64,000 nucleotides of DNA. Origin: Microbacterium sp. MYb54 (GTDB lineage: Bacteria > Actinomycetota > Actinomycetes > Actinomycetales > Microbacteriaceae). Below, piece after piece: positions 1-9,402 of the stretch (within the stretch, counting starts at the first letter, position 1; each line of letters begins with the position of its first letter). The translations under genes were made by a program, and so were the position numbers. A model generated the notes under the pieces. That model saw nothing but the letters and a program-made list of their open reading frames with translations. It had not been told where the DNA came from and ran no database searches. The stretch is taken from the NCBI RefSeq assembly GCF_002979515.1, contig NZ_PCPA01000008.1:119687-183686 (forward strand), written 5' to 3'.

Positions 1-1057
1 CCATGCCGACCCCGAGAATCCAGCCGACGATGCCCCGTTCCTGATGCTGACCTCATCCGGTACGACAGGACCACCGAAGTCATTCCTCAAGACGCGCGCG
101 CAGTACACGGCGAACATCGACGTCTCCCGCGCTCACCTGGGCGCAAGAGACCGCGTCGTGACCTTCGCGCCGGGCCCGATGTCGTACAGCCTCACTCTCT
201 ACACACTGTTCGAGGTGCTCGCCACGGGCGGTGAGCTGCACGTCGCCGACCGCCTTGACGATCTATGGCTCACCCCCCGCGCGCGCGACGAACGCATCAC
301 GCGCGTGGTCACTGTTCCGGCGGCAGCTGCCGCTCTCGCCGACGCCGCGCTGCGCAACCCGGGCAGGTACGACGGCATCGACCTGATCGTCACCGGAGGT
401 GCCGCGCTCTCGGAGTCGGCTCGAGCCAGAGTCGCCGAAGCACTCCCCCGCACCCGGACGCTCAGCTACTTCGGCACCGGCGAACTCGGTTTCGTCGGCG
501 ACGACCGCGCCGGCGACGGAGGCATCCGGCTCTACCCGCAGGTGCAAGCCCGGGTGCGCGACGACGACGGCAACGACCTGGCACCCGGCGAGCTCGGCAC
601 GCTCTGGGTGCGCTCCCCCTCGTGCTCGACCGGCTACCTGCCTGGAACAGCCTCCGCGTCGTTGACGGATGCCGACGGCTGGGCGAGCGTGCACGATCAG
701 GGGCGGCTGCGGGGCCGGGACTTCTCGTTCGCCGGCAGAAGCGGAGATGCCGTCACCACCGGCGGGCACACCGTGGCCCTCGACGAAGTGGAGCGCGCAT
801 TCGACGGGATGCCCGGCCTCGGCGACATCTGCGTGATCGCCGAGAGTGACGATCGCCTCGGCACGCGGATCATCCTGGTCGTCGAAGGCGATGCGCCACC
901 GGCAGCGACATTGCGCGAGTGGGCGAGAGACCGGCTCGCACCGGCATCCGTGCCACGCCGCTGGCACCGCCTGCCGGAGTTCCCGCGAACCTCCGGCGGG
1001 AAGATCCGTCGCGCCGCGGTCGCCGATCTCGTGGCGCTCGGGCAGAGGCCATCGTGA
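1..1057 (+). CDS. AMP-binding acyl-CoA/acyl-ACP ligase, C-terminal part (5' truncated by window edge)
   Basis: The reading frame is open from base 2, so the start lies outside the window. The visible part (about 350 residues) holds the ATP phosphate-binding loop of class I adenylate-forming enzymes (TSSGTTGPPK, near base 50), a YFGTGE-type A5 motif near base 470, and a C-terminal lid domain ending in a typical PRTSGGKIRR motif with the catalytic lysine. Such enzymes activate a carboxylic acid as acyl-AMP and pass it to CoA or a carrier-protein thiol. Its stop overlaps the start of the ketosynthase downstream (GTGA), so the two are translationally coupled. The substrate cannot be told from what is visible; a lipid, aryl-polyene or polyketide pathway is inferred only from the neighbour. 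Confidence 0.88.
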   Translation, partial: HADPENPADDAPFLMLTSSGTTGPPKSFLKTRAQYTANIDVSRAHLGARDRVVTFAPGPMSYSLTLYTLFEVLATGGELHVADRLDDLWLTPRARDERITRVVTVPAAAAALADAALRNPGRYDGIDLIVTGGAALSESARARVAEALPRTRTLSYFGTGELGFVGDDRAGDGGIRLYPQVQARVRDDDGNDLAPGELGTLWVRSPSCSTGYLPGTASASLTDADGWASVHDQGRLRGRDFSFAGRSGDAVTTGGHTVALDEVERAFDGMPGLGDICVIAESDDRLGTRIILVVEGDAPPAATLREWARDRLAPASVPRRWHRLPEFPRTSGGKIRRAAVADLVALGQRPS

Positions 1058-2298
1058 GCATCGAGAGGTCTGTCGTCGTCACCGGGGTCGGTGCCATCAC
1101 TCCGAGTGGGCTCACGGCGCCGAGCATGTGGGCATCCGTGCGCGCCGGACGAAGCGGCATCACCCGGCTTCCGTATGAGCTCGCAGGTTCCGGGTCGGTG
1201 CAGGTCGGGGGAGTCGTCAGCGGGTTCACCGCACCCGCCGACCTACCCACATCGCTCGCGCGCCACCTCACGCCGATGCAGCAGTGGGCGATCGCGGCCG
1301 CTGATGAGGCGATCGACGTTGCGGGCACCGGCGACCTACCGTGGAACGCGGATGCCGCACAGGTGATCGTCGCCACGGGATCAGGGCCGGTGGACGCGGT
1401 GGTGCGGTCCGCGAACGCGCTGCGAGAAGCCGGTCGGCGCCGGGTGCCGCCGAGCCTCGCCGTCTATGGAACAGCGGATGCTATCGCCGGGGTCCTCAGC
1501 CGTCGATACGGATTCCTCGGGCAGACCCACGCCGTCACCGCGGCGTGCGCGAGCGGTGCCATCGCGATCGGCGAAGGCCTGCGGCGCATCCGTCACGGAT
1601 ACGCCGACGCGGTGCTGGTCGTCGGGATGGACGACTGCCTCGGTCCGTTGCATCTCGCCGCGCATGCGAACCTGCGCTCGGTCGTCACCGGATTCGGCGA
1701 TGACCCATCATCGGCCTCCCGCCCCTTCGACAGCGCGCGGAGCGGCTTCGTCATGGCCCAGGGCGCCGCCGCAGTGCTGCTCGAGGCCGCAGACCCCGCC
1801 ACCGAACGCGGCACTCGCCCCCTCGCGACGGTCGCCGGGTTCGGCGCGACCAGCGATGCGCATCACGCCACTGCACCGGATCCTGCCGCCGCGGGAGCGA
1901 CCAGGGCGATCAACTCTTGCCTCGCCGATGCCGCCGTGACCGCATCCGCAGTCGATCACGTGAACACCCACGGCACGGGAACGGTGCTCGGCGATACGGC
2001 CGAACTCGTCGCACTCGGGCGGGCGCTGGGAGCGAGGGCACCGCTGGTTCCGCTCACGGCGACGAAGTCCACCACCGGGCATCTGCTCGGCGCAGCCGGG
2101 GTCGTCGAGGCAGTGATCGCTGCGATGACCCTGCGCGACCAGGTGCTGCCGCCGACGATCAACCTGTCCGATCCGTGCGCGGACGAGTGGGACTTCGTGC
2201 GCGACCAGGATCGACGGCATCCGGTCGGCACCGTGCTGTCGACCTCGTTCGGTTTCGGCGGTCACAACGCCGCGCTGCTGCTCACCGCGCCCGAGTGA
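1054..2298 (+). CDS. Beta-ketoacyl-[ACP] synthase, FabF type
   Basis: A 414-residue thiolase-fold condensing enzyme. The GTG start at 1054 overlaps the upstream TGA, and the protein then opens with the expected VVVTGVGAITPSG. The Cys-His-His triad is intact: Cys165 in TAACASG, His306 in NTHGTGT and His343 in TTGHLLGAAG, with the conserved Lys in ATKS before the last His. FabF-family enzymes perform decarboxylative Claisen condensation of malonyl-ACP with an acyl primer. The full triad argues for an active elongating enzyme, not a chain-length factor. Coupling to an acyl-activating enzyme, and not to fabD/acpP, suggests an accessory pathway continuing to the left of the window. It ends 72 bp before a convergent gene. 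Confidence 0.93.
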   Translation: MSIERSVVVTGVGAITPSGLTAPSMWASVRAGRSGITRLPYELAGSGSVQVGGVVSGFTAPADLPTSLARHLTPMQQWAIAAADEAIDVAGTGDLPWNADAAQVIVATGSGPVDAVVRSANALREAGRRRVPPSLAVYGTADAIAGVLSRRYGFLGQTHAVTAACASGAIAIGEGLRRIRHGYADAVLVVGMDDCLGPLHLAAHANLRSVVTGFGDDPSSASRPFDSARSGFVMAQGAAAVLLEAADPATERGTRPLATVAGFGATSDAHHATAPDPAAAGATRAINSCLADAAVTASAVDHVNTHGTGTVLGDTAELVALGRALGARAPLVPLTATKSTTGHLLGAAGVVEAVIAAMTLRDQVLPPTINLSDPCADEWDFVRDQDRRHPVGTVLSTSFGFGGHNAALLLTAPE

Positions 2299-2370
2299 GC
2301 CGCACACGCTTGTACCGGAAGGTGTCACGAGTTGAGGCGGTCATCGCACATCCTTCCTGAACACCGCAAA

Positions 2371-3372
2371 TCACCCGGCGGCGGGAACCAGCACGACCTT
2401 CCCCTGCTGGCGACGCTGCCCGATGGCGTCATGTGCGGCCGCTGCATCCTCGAGGCGATACTCGTCGACGGGCGGAGACGTGCGCCCCTCGGCCAAGGCG
2501 GCGAGCGCTCGCGCCTCGAGCGCGCGCAGATCGGAGAGCGCACGCCCGAGAGGAACGGTGACGGTGAGAGACCCCCGGACGATGTCGTCCGAATCGAGGC
2601 GGAGGACCTCTCCGCTCGACCACCCGATGATCACGACGCGTGCACCGCGTCCGAGACTCTCGAGGCCCGCTCGGCCCACTGCTCCGCCGACCCCGTCGAG
2701 CAGCACCGATGGCCGCTCGCCGTCGAGGATCTCGGTCATCCGCTCCGGCCACGAGCCGTCGTTCGCATCGAGCGGCGCGAGCCTGCCCCGCGCACGCTTC
2801 CCCCCGAGACCGAGGCGCTCGACCACGTCGCGCTTGACCGGGCCTCCGTGGAGCACGACGACCGTGGCGCCTTCGGACAACGCGAGTTGGACGAGTTGAC
2901 TGCCGAGGCCGCCCGATGCTCCGGGGATGACGACGATGTCGGTGGAGCGAATCGGCGCGGCGTCCCAGACGAGCTGGGCCGTCCGGCCTGTTCCGATGGT
3001 CGCGACCGCCTGCGAGAACGTCACTCCGTCGACGACCGGATGCAGGGCAGATGCCGATGCCAGCGCGAACTCGGCGTATCCGCCGCTGCGGAATCCGACG
3101 TGGGCGACGACTCGCTCGCCGAGGCGGGCCGCATCGACGCCTTCGCCCAGGGCGTCGACGACGCCGGCGATCTCGCGCCCCGGCGTCATCGGCAGTGTCG
3201 GCCGCGGCATCGACGGCGGTGCGGCATCGCGTCGGATGTCGAGGTCGACGGCATGCACACCCGCCGCGGCGACGCGCACGCGCACCTCCCCCTCCCCGGG
3301 GATGGGCAACGGCGTCTCCTCGATCCTCAGCACCTCGGATTCTCCGAACTCCCGCTGCACGATCGCTCGCAT
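2371..3372 (-). CDS. Zinc-independent MDR family quinone/enone oxidoreductase
   Basis: About 333 residues of the medium-chain dehydrogenase/reductase superfamily, quinone-oxidoreductase branch. The N-terminal GroES-like barrel starts MRAIVQREFG; the Rossmann part carries a GASGGLGS nucleotide-binding motif in place of the classical GxGxxG, and no zinc-ligand cysteine cluster is visible. The family reduces quinones or enones with NADPH. I chose the ATG at 3372 because AAGGAG lies 9 nt upstream and the family alignment begins there. An in-frame ATG at 3417 overlapping the MFS stop (ATGA) would add 15 residues and cannot be excluded. It is the second gene of an operon with the MFS transporter and shares its MerR/SoxR-type promoter, which fits a redox-cycling-compound response. 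Confidence 0.87.
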   Translation of the reverse strand: MRAIVQREFGESEVLRIEETPLPIPGEGEVRVRVAAAGVHAVDLDIRRDAAPPSMPRPTLPMTPGREIAGVVDALGEGVDAARLGERVVAHVGFRSGGYAEFALASASALHPVVDGVTFSQAVATIGTGRTAQLVWDAAPIRSTDIVVIPGASGGLGSQLVQLALSEGATVVVLHGGPVKRDVVERLGLGGKRARGRLAPLDANDGSWPERMTEILDGERPSVLLDGVGGAVGRAGLESLGRGARVVIIGWSSGEVLRLDSDDIVRGSLTVTVPLGRALSDLRALEARALAALAEGRTSPPVDEYRLEDAAAAHDAIGQRRQQGKVVLVPAAG

Positions 3373-3413
3373 GGTCTCCCTCTCCTTCTCTTCGGCAGGC
3401 GCCGCCCCCGCAC

Positions 3414-4805
3414 TCATGCAGTCGCCGCCTCTGCACCGGCGACGTCGGTGCGGATCCTCGGTGCGAGCACGGCTGCCGCGAACGCGACGACCGCCGCCAG
3501 GACGAACACCCCGAGGAACGGATCCGCGGCCGCGAGCGCGGTGAACAGCGTGCCCGTGATGGCGAGGGCCATGGCGCTGCCGAACGAATCGGCGACCGTC
3601 ATCGCGCCACTGTTGAATCCCTGGTTCTCCGGCGTCGACATCGCGAGCGTGAGCGCGCTGGTGCGCGGACTCATCAGCCCCATCCCCATCCCGGCGATGC
3701 CCCAGGCGATCGCGACGATCAGAGCGTCCCAGCCGAAGCCGGCGGTCGCCACGGTCAGCACGATGCCGACCAGCACCAGGATCGTGCCCACCTGCACCGC
3801 CGTCACACTCGACAGCCGGACACCCATCCTCCCCTGGACCGTCGCCGCGAGCGACCAGGCGAGCGCGCCCCCGGTGAGCGAGAGTCCGGCGAGTGTCGGC
3901 GAGAGCTCGTAGCGATCGGTCAGCAGATAGGGCAGGTAGACCTGCGCCCCGAAGAAGGCGGCCGCCGCCACACCGCGGACGAGGATGACCGCGGGCAGCC
4001 CTCTGCGTGCGCGCAACGTGCCGCGCGGGACCAGCGGCCGCACCGCGACGAGGGCGACGATCACGGCGAGGAAGGCCAGCACCGCGCCGATACCGGGGAT
4101 GTCACCGACCAGGTTCAGCGCCAGCACGGCGACCGCCGCCAGCACCGACCAGCCGAGCCGCCCGAACGCCCAGGGAGTCGTCGCGTCGCCGTCGTTCGAG
4201 AGCCCGCGAAGGGCGGGAATCACCATCAGCAGCGCCACGAGCACGAGGATGACCACACCGAGGAAGACCCAGTGCCAGCTCCAGAGCTCGGTCACGGCTC
4301 CCGCGACTGTCGGTCCGATCAATGACGGGATGACCCAGGCGGCCGCGAATCCGGCGAAGATCGCGGGGTGGAGCTCCTGCGGGTAGACGCGCGCGACCAC
4401 GACGTAGAGCGCCACCATCAGGCCTCCGCTGCCGAGGCCCTGGGCGAACCGCCCGGCGACCAGGATCTCCATGCTCGGCGCGAGGCCCGCGATCAGCAGG
4501 CCGACGATGAACATGGCGACCGCCGTATACAGCGGGGCGACCGGTCCGCGACGGTCGGCCCAGTTACCCGCGATGACCATGCCGATGACCCCGGTGGCCA
4601 GGGGACCGGCGAACGCGAGCGCATACAGCCGCTCGCCGCCGAGATCGGCGCTCACGGTCGGCATCACTGTCGTGACCGCCAGGGACTCGAACGCCCCGAG
4701 AAACACGAGGGCGCACGCGCCGATCGTGATCCAGAGGTAATCGCTGCTCATGATGCGCGGTGCGGCCGCGCCCGACTTCGGCACGTGCTCGGTCTCCGTG
4801 GTCAT
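3414..4805 (-). CDS. MFS multidrug exporter
   Basis: A 463-residue major facilitator with 12-14 hydrophobic segments. After a short hydrophilic N-terminus come TM1, the GNWADRRGP loop 2-3 motif characteristic of MFS proteins, and an AGRFAQGLGSGGL stretch like the drug/H+ antiporter motif. The arrangement suits an efflux pump. The ATG at 4805 sits 7 nt after a -10 box (TAGCGT) with a 19-bp spacer to TTGACC, so the mRNA should begin at or next to the start codon. It overlaps or nearly overlaps the quinone-oxidoreductase gene downstream. Substrate unknown; co-regulation with a quinone reductase suggests quinone-like or redox-active compounds. Confidence 0.88.
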   Translation of the reverse strand: MTTETEHVPKSGAAAPRIMSSDYLWITIGACALVFLGAFESLAVTTVMPTVSADLGGERLYALAFAGPLATGVIGMVIAGNWADRRGPVAPLYTAVAMFIVGLLIAGLAPSMEILVAGRFAQGLGSGGLMVALYVVVARVYPQELHPAIFAGFAAAWVIPSLIGPTVAGAVTELWSWHWVFLGVVILVLVALLMVIPALRGLSNDGDATTPWAFGRLGWSVLAAVAVLALNLVGDIPGIGAVLAFLAVIVALVAVRPLVPRGTLRARRGLPAVILVRGVAAAAFFGAQVYLPYLLTDRYELSPTLAGLSLTGGALAWSLAATVQGRMGVRLSSVTAVQVGTILVLVGIVLTVATAGFGWDALIVAIAWGIAGMGMGLMSPRTSALTLAMSTPENQGFNSGAMTVADSFGSAMALAITGTLFTALAAADPFLGVFVLAAVVAFAAAVLAPRIRTDVAGAEAATA

Positions 4806-4812
4806 GGAGACG

Positions 4813-4843
4813 ACGCTAGAACCTCAAGTGAGGTTGAGGTCAA
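4813..4843 (-). promoter_or_regulatory. SoxR/MerR-type promoter-operator of the MFS-oxidoreductase operon
   Basis: Read on the minus strand: -35 TTGACC (4843-4838), a 19-bp spacer, then -10 TAGCGT (4818-4813). Inside lies a 20-bp inverted repeat at 4821-4840 with arms ACCTCAA and TTGAGGT around 6 bp. An over-long spacer filled by a dyad is the hallmark of MerR-family activated promoters, and the arms match the SoxR box core (CCTCAAG/CTTGAGG) known from proteobacteria and Streptomyces. No merR/soxR gene is visible in the window, so the regulator must lie elsewhere. Confidence 0.78.
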
Positions 4844-4863
4844 GCGCGAAGTTTCGCGGCGCC

Positions 4864-5970
4864 TCAGCGCACCGGCAGGAAGTGCGTCGGTGTCGGAACC
4901 TGCGCCTCGTGACGGATGCCGAGGGGCGCGCCCGTGCGCTCGTCGAGGTCGATCAGCGTGATGGTGTCGGAGCGCTGCCCCGCGACGAGCATCTTGCCCT
5001 CGTGGATGAGGTGGTGCCGCGGCCAGTCGACACCCGAATCGGCGAGGGCCACCGACTCCAGAGCCTCGCCCCCACCGCGCACCCGCAACGCCGCGATCGT
5101 GTTGCTTCCGCGAAGAGCTGTGTAGAGGAACTGCCCGTCGCGAGAACGGGCGAGCTCGGCCGGGAAGTCTTTGCCCACCTCGGCGATCGGACTCGTCAGC
5201 GTCACCGACACGACGCTCCAGGTGCCGTCAGCCGCGCGAGCGAGCGTGAACACCTCGCAGGAGTACTCGGTGACCACGTGCAGGTGCCCGCTGGGGTGCA
5301 GGACCATGTGCCGCGGCCCCGTGCCGAGCGGGAGCACGACCTCGTGGTCGAGCACGAGTCCGCTGCCACTCTGCCGCCAGAAGCGCACGAGGTCGAAGCC
5401 GAGGTCTGTCGTCGCGACGCGGCCGTCGGGCAGGAACACCGCGGCGTGCGCGTGCGAGACGCGTTCGCCGCCCACCGCGTATGGGTCGATCGCCGCGATG
5501 CCGTCTCCGGGCGGAGTCGCCGCCGGAGCATCCGGGTCGGGTTCACCGAACAGAGCCGCGCGGAGCGCCGCCGCGGCATCCGGCTTCGGGGGCACGATGC
5601 GCCCTTCCGCATCGAGGTCGAACCGCACCACGCGGCCGTCTCCGTAGCAGCTGGCGATCAGGGCCGAGCCGTTCGGTGCGACCGCGACGTGGCAGACATA
5701 CTGGCCGACGGCCGCGGGTGAGCCCAGCGGAGTGAGGGCGGCTTCTCCCGAACGCGAGAACGCCTGCACCGCGGAGTCACCCTCGAGCGCCGCATAGACG
5801 ACATCGAGCGTCGGATGCTGCGCCAGCCACGACGGCGACGGGGTCTCGACCACCGCACCACGGTAGGCGAGCGTGGAGGCCTCGCGGCCCTCATCCCCCG
5901 CGAGCAGGCCGATGCCGTCGGCCGAACCGTCCATCGCGGCGCCGTAGCCGCCGAGCCAGAATCGCGTCAC
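4864..5970 (-). CDS. Lactonase family protein, 6-phosphogluconolactonase (Pgl/YbhE)-like beta-propeller
   Basis: A 368-residue protein with repeated short beta-strand motifs such as HPSGHLHVVTE and SRDGQFLYTA, typical of the seven-bladed propeller lactonases (YbhE/Pgl type). No signal peptide is visible, so it is probably cytosolic. Family members hydrolyse 6-phosphogluconolactone or other sugar lactones. The GTG start at 5970 lies 10 nt after the purA stop with no good ribosome-binding site, suggesting coupling to purA; the N-terminus FWLGGYG fits the first propeller strand. Enzymatic identity is not settled: many family members have no tested substrate. Confidence 0.82.
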   Translation of the reverse strand: MTRFWLGGYGAAMDGSADGIGLLAGDEGREASTLAYRGAVVETPSPSWLAQHPTLDVVYAALEGDSAVQAFSRSGEAALTPLGSPAAVGQYVCHVAVAPNGSALIASCYGDGRVVRFDLDAEGRIVPPKPDAAAALRAALFGEPDPDAPAATPPGDGIAAIDPYAVGGERVSHAHAAVFLPDGRVATTDLGFDLVRFWRQSGSGLVLDHEVVLPLGTGPRHMVLHPSGHLHVVTEYSCEVFTLARAADGTWSVVSVTLTSPIAEVGKDFPAELARSRDGQFLYTALRGSNTIAALRVRGGGEALESVALADSGVDWPRHHLIHEGKMLVAGQRSDTITLIDLDERTGAPLGIRHEAQVPTPTHFLPVR

Positions 5971-5980
5971 GATGCGCGGG

Positions 5981-7267
5981 TCAGTCGAGCAGCCCGTGGC
6001 GGACGATGACCTGGTCGCGCTCAGGCCCGACGCCGATCACCGAGATGCGCGTGTTGCTCATCTTCTCGAGCGCCAGCACGTAGTCCTGCGCGTTCTTCGG
6101 CAGGTCCTCGAAGGTGCGTGCGACCGAGATGTCTTCGTTCCACCCGGGGAAGTACTCCAGGATCGGCTTCGCGTGGTGGAAGTCGGTCTGGTTGACCGGA
6201 ACCTCGTCGAAGCGCTCTCCGTCGACGTCGTAGGCGACGCACACCGGGATCTGCTCGAGGCCGGTGAGGATGTCGAGCTTGGTGAGCACCAGATCGGTGA
6301 TGCCGTTGATACGCGTGGCGTAGCGCGTGATGGGCGCGTCGTACCAGCCGACGCGGCGCGGACGGCCGGTCGTGGTGCCGAACTCGAAGCCCTGCTTGCG
6401 CAGCCACTCGCCCTGCTCGTCGAAGAGCTCGGTCGGGAACGGGCCGGAGCCGACGCGGGTCGTGTACGCCTTGACGATGCCCACGATGCGGTCGAGCGCG
6501 CCGGGGCCCACCCCCGCACCGGTCGCAGCGCCGCCGGCCGTGGCCGAAGAAGAGGTCACGAACGGGTAGGTGCCGTGGTCGATGTCGAGCATCGTGGCCT
6601 GGCCGCCCTCGAACACGACGACCTCGCCGCGGTCCAGGGCCTGCGCGATCAGGTAGCCGGTGTCGGCGACCATCGGCCGCAGCCGCTCGGCGTAAGACAG
6701 CAGGTCTTCGACGACCTCGTCGGCGGTGATCGCGCGACGGTTGAAGATCTTCACCAGCAGGTGGTTCTTCTGATCGAGGGCGCCCTCGACCTTCTGGCGC
6801 AGGATGTTCTCGTCGAACAGGTCCTGCACGCGGATGCCCACGCGGTTGATCTTGTCGGCGTATGCCGGGCCGATGCCGCGACCGGTCGTGCCGATCATGC
6901 GCTTTCCGAGGAAGCGCTCGGTGACCTTGTCGAGCGTGCGGTGGTACTGCGTGATGATGTGCGCGTTGGCGCTGACCTTGAGGCGCGAGACATCGATGCC
7001 GCGGGCCGCGAGCGCCTCGAGCTCGAAGAACAGCACCTCGAGGTCGACCACGACACCGTTGCCGATCACGGGCGTCACACCGGGAGAGAGGATGCCGGAG
7101 GGCAGCAGGTGCAGCGCGTACTTCTCATCACCCACGACGACGGTGTGTCCGGCGTTGTTGCCGCCGTTGAACTTCACCACCCAGTCGGTGCGCTCACCGA
7201 GAAGATCGGTGGCCTTGCCCTTTCCTTCGTCGCCCCACTGCACGCCGACGATAACGATTCCTGGCAT
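5981..7267 (-). CDS. purA: Adenylosuccinate synthetase
   Basis: A 428-residue protein of canonical length. It carries the GTP-binding loop GDEGKGK (residues about 12-18), [10 protein letters not shown] with the catalytic His, and [10 protein letters not shown] in the IMP-binding region. It makes adenylosuccinate from IMP, aspartate and GTP, the first committed step to AMP, in the cytosol. The ATG at 7267 is preceded by an AGGGGG ribosome-binding site. The lactonase gene lies 10 nt downstream and is probably co-transcribed. Confidence 0.98.
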   Translation of the reverse strand: MPGIVIVGVQWGDEGKGKATDLLGERTDWVVKFNGGNNAGHTVVVGDEKYALHLLPSGILSPGVTPVIGNGVVVDLEVLFFELEALAARGIDVSRLKVSANAHIITQYHRTLDKVTERFLGKRMIGTTGRGIGPAYADKINRVGIRVQDLFDENILRQKVEGALDQKNHLLVKIFNRRAITADEVVEDLLSYAERLRPMVADTGYLIAQALDRGEVVVFEGGQATMLDIDHGTYPFVTSSSATAGGAATGAGVGPGALDRIVGIVKAYTTRVGSGPFPTELFDEQGEWLRKQGFEFGTTTGRPRRVGWYDAPITRYATRINGITDLVLTKLDILTGLEQIPVCVAYDVDGERFDEVPVNQTDFHHAKPILEYFPGWNEDISVARTFEDLPKNAQDYVLALEKMSNTRISVIGVGPERDQVIVRHGLLD

Positions 7268-7382
7268 GGGTAACCCCCTGGCTTTCGCCGGGTTTGCACC
7301 GGCCGATGAGCTGGCCCTCTTCGGGCGGTCCCATCCTATCGAAGCGTTCCGGTGCGCCCTTTCGGGGGACGCTCGGCGCCGG

Positions 7383-7760
7383 TCAGAATACGTACAGCTG
7401 GCCGAGGATCAGGATGACGATGAAGAAGGCGACGGCGATCGCGCCGATGATCGTGAGGGTCCGCGCCGAGAGCTTCGCGACTCCCCATCCCACGAGGAAG
7501 GGGAGCGCGAGGAGCATGATCGCGACGATCCACCAGAACGCCGTGTAACCGCCTACGGTGGCCTCCGACAGCCGACCGCCGAACAGCTGCTGGGACATCG
7601 GATGGGTCGCGAAGCGCACTGCCGCGCTGATCGGAACGCCGACGAAGACGAAGACGATGAGCCCGATCAGCGCGCCCCACAGGGTCGGGCTGCCACCGCC
7701 GCTCAGCACCCCTCCGTGGAGTTCGGGCTGCTGCTGCCGTTGGTTCTTGCGCTCCGTCAT
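7383..7760 (-). CDS. Small membrane protein of unknown function
   Basis: 125 residues: a short Gln-rich hydrophilic N-terminus ([10 protein letters not shown]) followed by three hydrophobic segments centred near residues 38, 80 and 110. No family is recognised. The ATG at 7760 is preferred because upstream in-frame codons would add a low-complexity sequence over the promoter region of the divergent gene. It lies upstream of purA on the same strand with about 115 bp between. Confidence 0.65.
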   Translation of the reverse strand: MTERKNQRQQQPELHGGVLSGGGSPTLWGALIGLIVFVFVGVPISAAVRFATHPMSQQLFGGRLSEATVGGYTAFWWIVAIMLLALPFLVGWGVAKLSARTLTIIGAIAVAFFIVILILGQLYVF

Positions 7761-7914
7761 GGCACAGGAGCCTATCCCCCGAATGGGCGCAAAGTGGTCG
7801 ATCACACACTCTTCGCCGGTGCGGGGACGGAAGTCACCAGGGTGACTGGAAACGTGCGAGATATGGCACTCCGACGGCTCGCCCGATGTCGGACGCCCCT
7901 GCGAGGATCGGAGG

Positions 7915-8847
7915 ATGTCAACAGCCGCGTCCGGCGACCCCGGGATCAGTACCGATACCGGTGCGCCGAAGAAGCAGGGCGCGCTCGTCCTCGTCGCCGC
8001 GCTGGTCACCGTGGTGCTGTGGGCCTCGGCCTTCATCGGCATCCGCGGCGCGGGCCCGCACTACGACCCGGGCGCACTGGCCCTGCTGCGGATGGCGGTC
8101 GGCACCATCGTGCTGACCATCATCGCGGTACGGCACGGCATCCGCATTCCGGCCCGTCGGCACTGGCTGCTCATCGCCGTGTGGGGCATCGGCTGGTTCT
8201 GCGTCTACAACCTCGCCCTCAACAGTGCAGAGCTCACGCTCGATGCGGGCACCGCCGCGATGGTGGTCAACCTCGCGCCCCTCATGGTCGTCGTCTTCAG
8301 CGGACTGTTCCTACGCGAGGGCTTCCCGAAGCCGCTCGTCATCGGGGCGCCCATCGCGTTCCTCGGCGTCGTGCTGATCGGCATGAATTCCTCCACCAGC
8401 GCCGGCCCCGACATCACAGGCCTTCTCCTTGCCCTCCTCGCTGCCGTCATGTATGCCGGGTGCACGCTCGTGCAGAAGCGGCTGCTCACCTCGGGCGTCG
8501 ACCCGACCACTCTCACCTGGCTCGGTGCGGCTGTCGGCACCATCGCGCTGCTGCCCTGGATCGGCAACCTCATCGGCTCACTCCAGACGGCACCGCTGGA
8601 TGCGACGCTGTGGGTCGTCTACCTCGGCATCTTCCCCACGGCGATCGCCTTCACGACCTGGGCCTACGTACTGCAGCGCAGCACCGCGGGGCAGACCTCA
8701 GCGACCACGTACGTCGTTCCGGCGATCGCGATCCTGATGTCGTGGGCGATCCTCGGCGAAGTGCCGACGCCGCTGATGTTCCTCGGCGGAGCGCTGTGTC
8801 TGCTGGGCGTGCTGATCACCCGTCTGCGGTGGCGGCGACGAAGCTGA
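7915..8847 (+). CDS. EamA/DMT-superfamily transporter (RhaT/YdcZ-like exporter)
   Basis: A 310-residue protein with about ten hydrophobic helices arranged as two EamA repeats. TM1 contains VVLWASAFIGIRGAGPHYDPGALALLR, split here by eye into the WASAFIG and PGALALLR landmarks typical of EamA permeases; the second repeat contains the LLALLAAVMYA helix. DMT exporters move small metabolites such as amino acids. GAGG lies 8 nt before the ATG. It is monocistronic and divergent from the small membrane protein. Confidence 0.88.
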   Translation: MSTAASGDPGISTDTGAPKKQGALVLVAALVTVVLWASAFIGIRGAGPHYDPGALALLRMAVGTIVLTIIAVRHGIRIPARRHWLLIAVWGIGWFCVYNLALNSAELTLDAGTAAMVVNLAPLMVVVFSGLFLREGFPKPLVIGAPIAFLGVVLIGMNSSTSAGPDITGLLLALLAAVMYAGCTLVQKRLLTSGVDPTTLTWLGAAVGTIALLPWIGNLIGSLQTAPLDATLWVVYLGIFPTAIAFTTWAYVLQRSTAGQTSATTYVVPAIAILMSWAILGEVPTPLMFLGGALCLLGVLITRLRWRRRS

Positions 8848-9105
8848 CTCGGCTCAGCGCCCGGAGGGCGTACCTGTAAGGGACTCGGCGGGCCCGCGAC
8901 AGGCAATTCCGGCATATCACGGAGGACCGGAACCCCGCTCTCACCGAGCATTCCGGCGCCACGCCTGATGACTCGGCGGTAAGGCGCTCCGACGCGAAAG
9001 GGCTGTCCCCCAAACGGCCGACATACATCTCGTGTCGCCGTCTATACCGTTTGGATTTCGTCCGCTCGGACTATCAGACAGCTACCGACGCCCTGGAGTA
9101 CCACC

Positions 9106-9399
9106 TTGAAATCAAAGATCAGCCGCGGCCTGACCGCAGTGGCCGTCGCGGCCGGGCTCACCGTCGCCTCGCTCACCCTCGCCCCCGCAGCACAGGCAGC
9201 CGACGGCTACTGCGGGTACTACTCCGAGTCGCGGGCCGTCAACAGCAAGTCAGTGTGCAGTACCAAGAAATTGGCCAGCTACGTAAAGGTGAACAATCAG
9301 CTCATCTTCGCTCCGTACGTGCTCACTGGCCAGACGTCGTGGCAGGCCATGAACTATGCGAGTGTTCAGGCCTACAGCTACGTCTTCCGACCGGTGTGA
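9106..9399 (+). CDS. Small secreted peptide, candidate lactococcin-972-like bacteriocin
   Basis: 97 residues starting at TTG, with GGAG 8 nt upstream. A clear Sec signal peptide has a basic n-region, an Ala/Leu-rich core and a predicted cut after AQA (residue 31), leaving a 66-residue mature peptide. The mature part has two cysteines (36 and 51, potentially one disulfide), many Tyr residues and a C-terminal W-x-A...A-x-SY-x-F pattern. Lactococcin 972 also has a 66-residue mature form, Sec export and a similar W...A...aromatic tail, and is encoded next to an ABC transporter. The resemblance is by eye and modest. First gene of a five-gene unit; 3 bp separate it from the lipoprotein gene. Alternatives: a secreted signalling peptide or a substrate of the downstream transporter. 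Confidence 0.72.
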   Translation: MKSKISRGLTAVAVAAGLTVASLTLAPAAQAADGYCGYYSESRAVNSKSVCSTKKLASYVKVNNQLIFAPYVLTGQTSWQAMNYASVQAYSYVFRPV

Positions 9400-9402
9400 G
9401 CA

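Noticed and set aside
5972..7273. 433-codon open frame on the plus strand
   Set aside because: It lies wholly opposite purA, whose motifs are unambiguous; high-GC codon bias leaves the opposite frame open.
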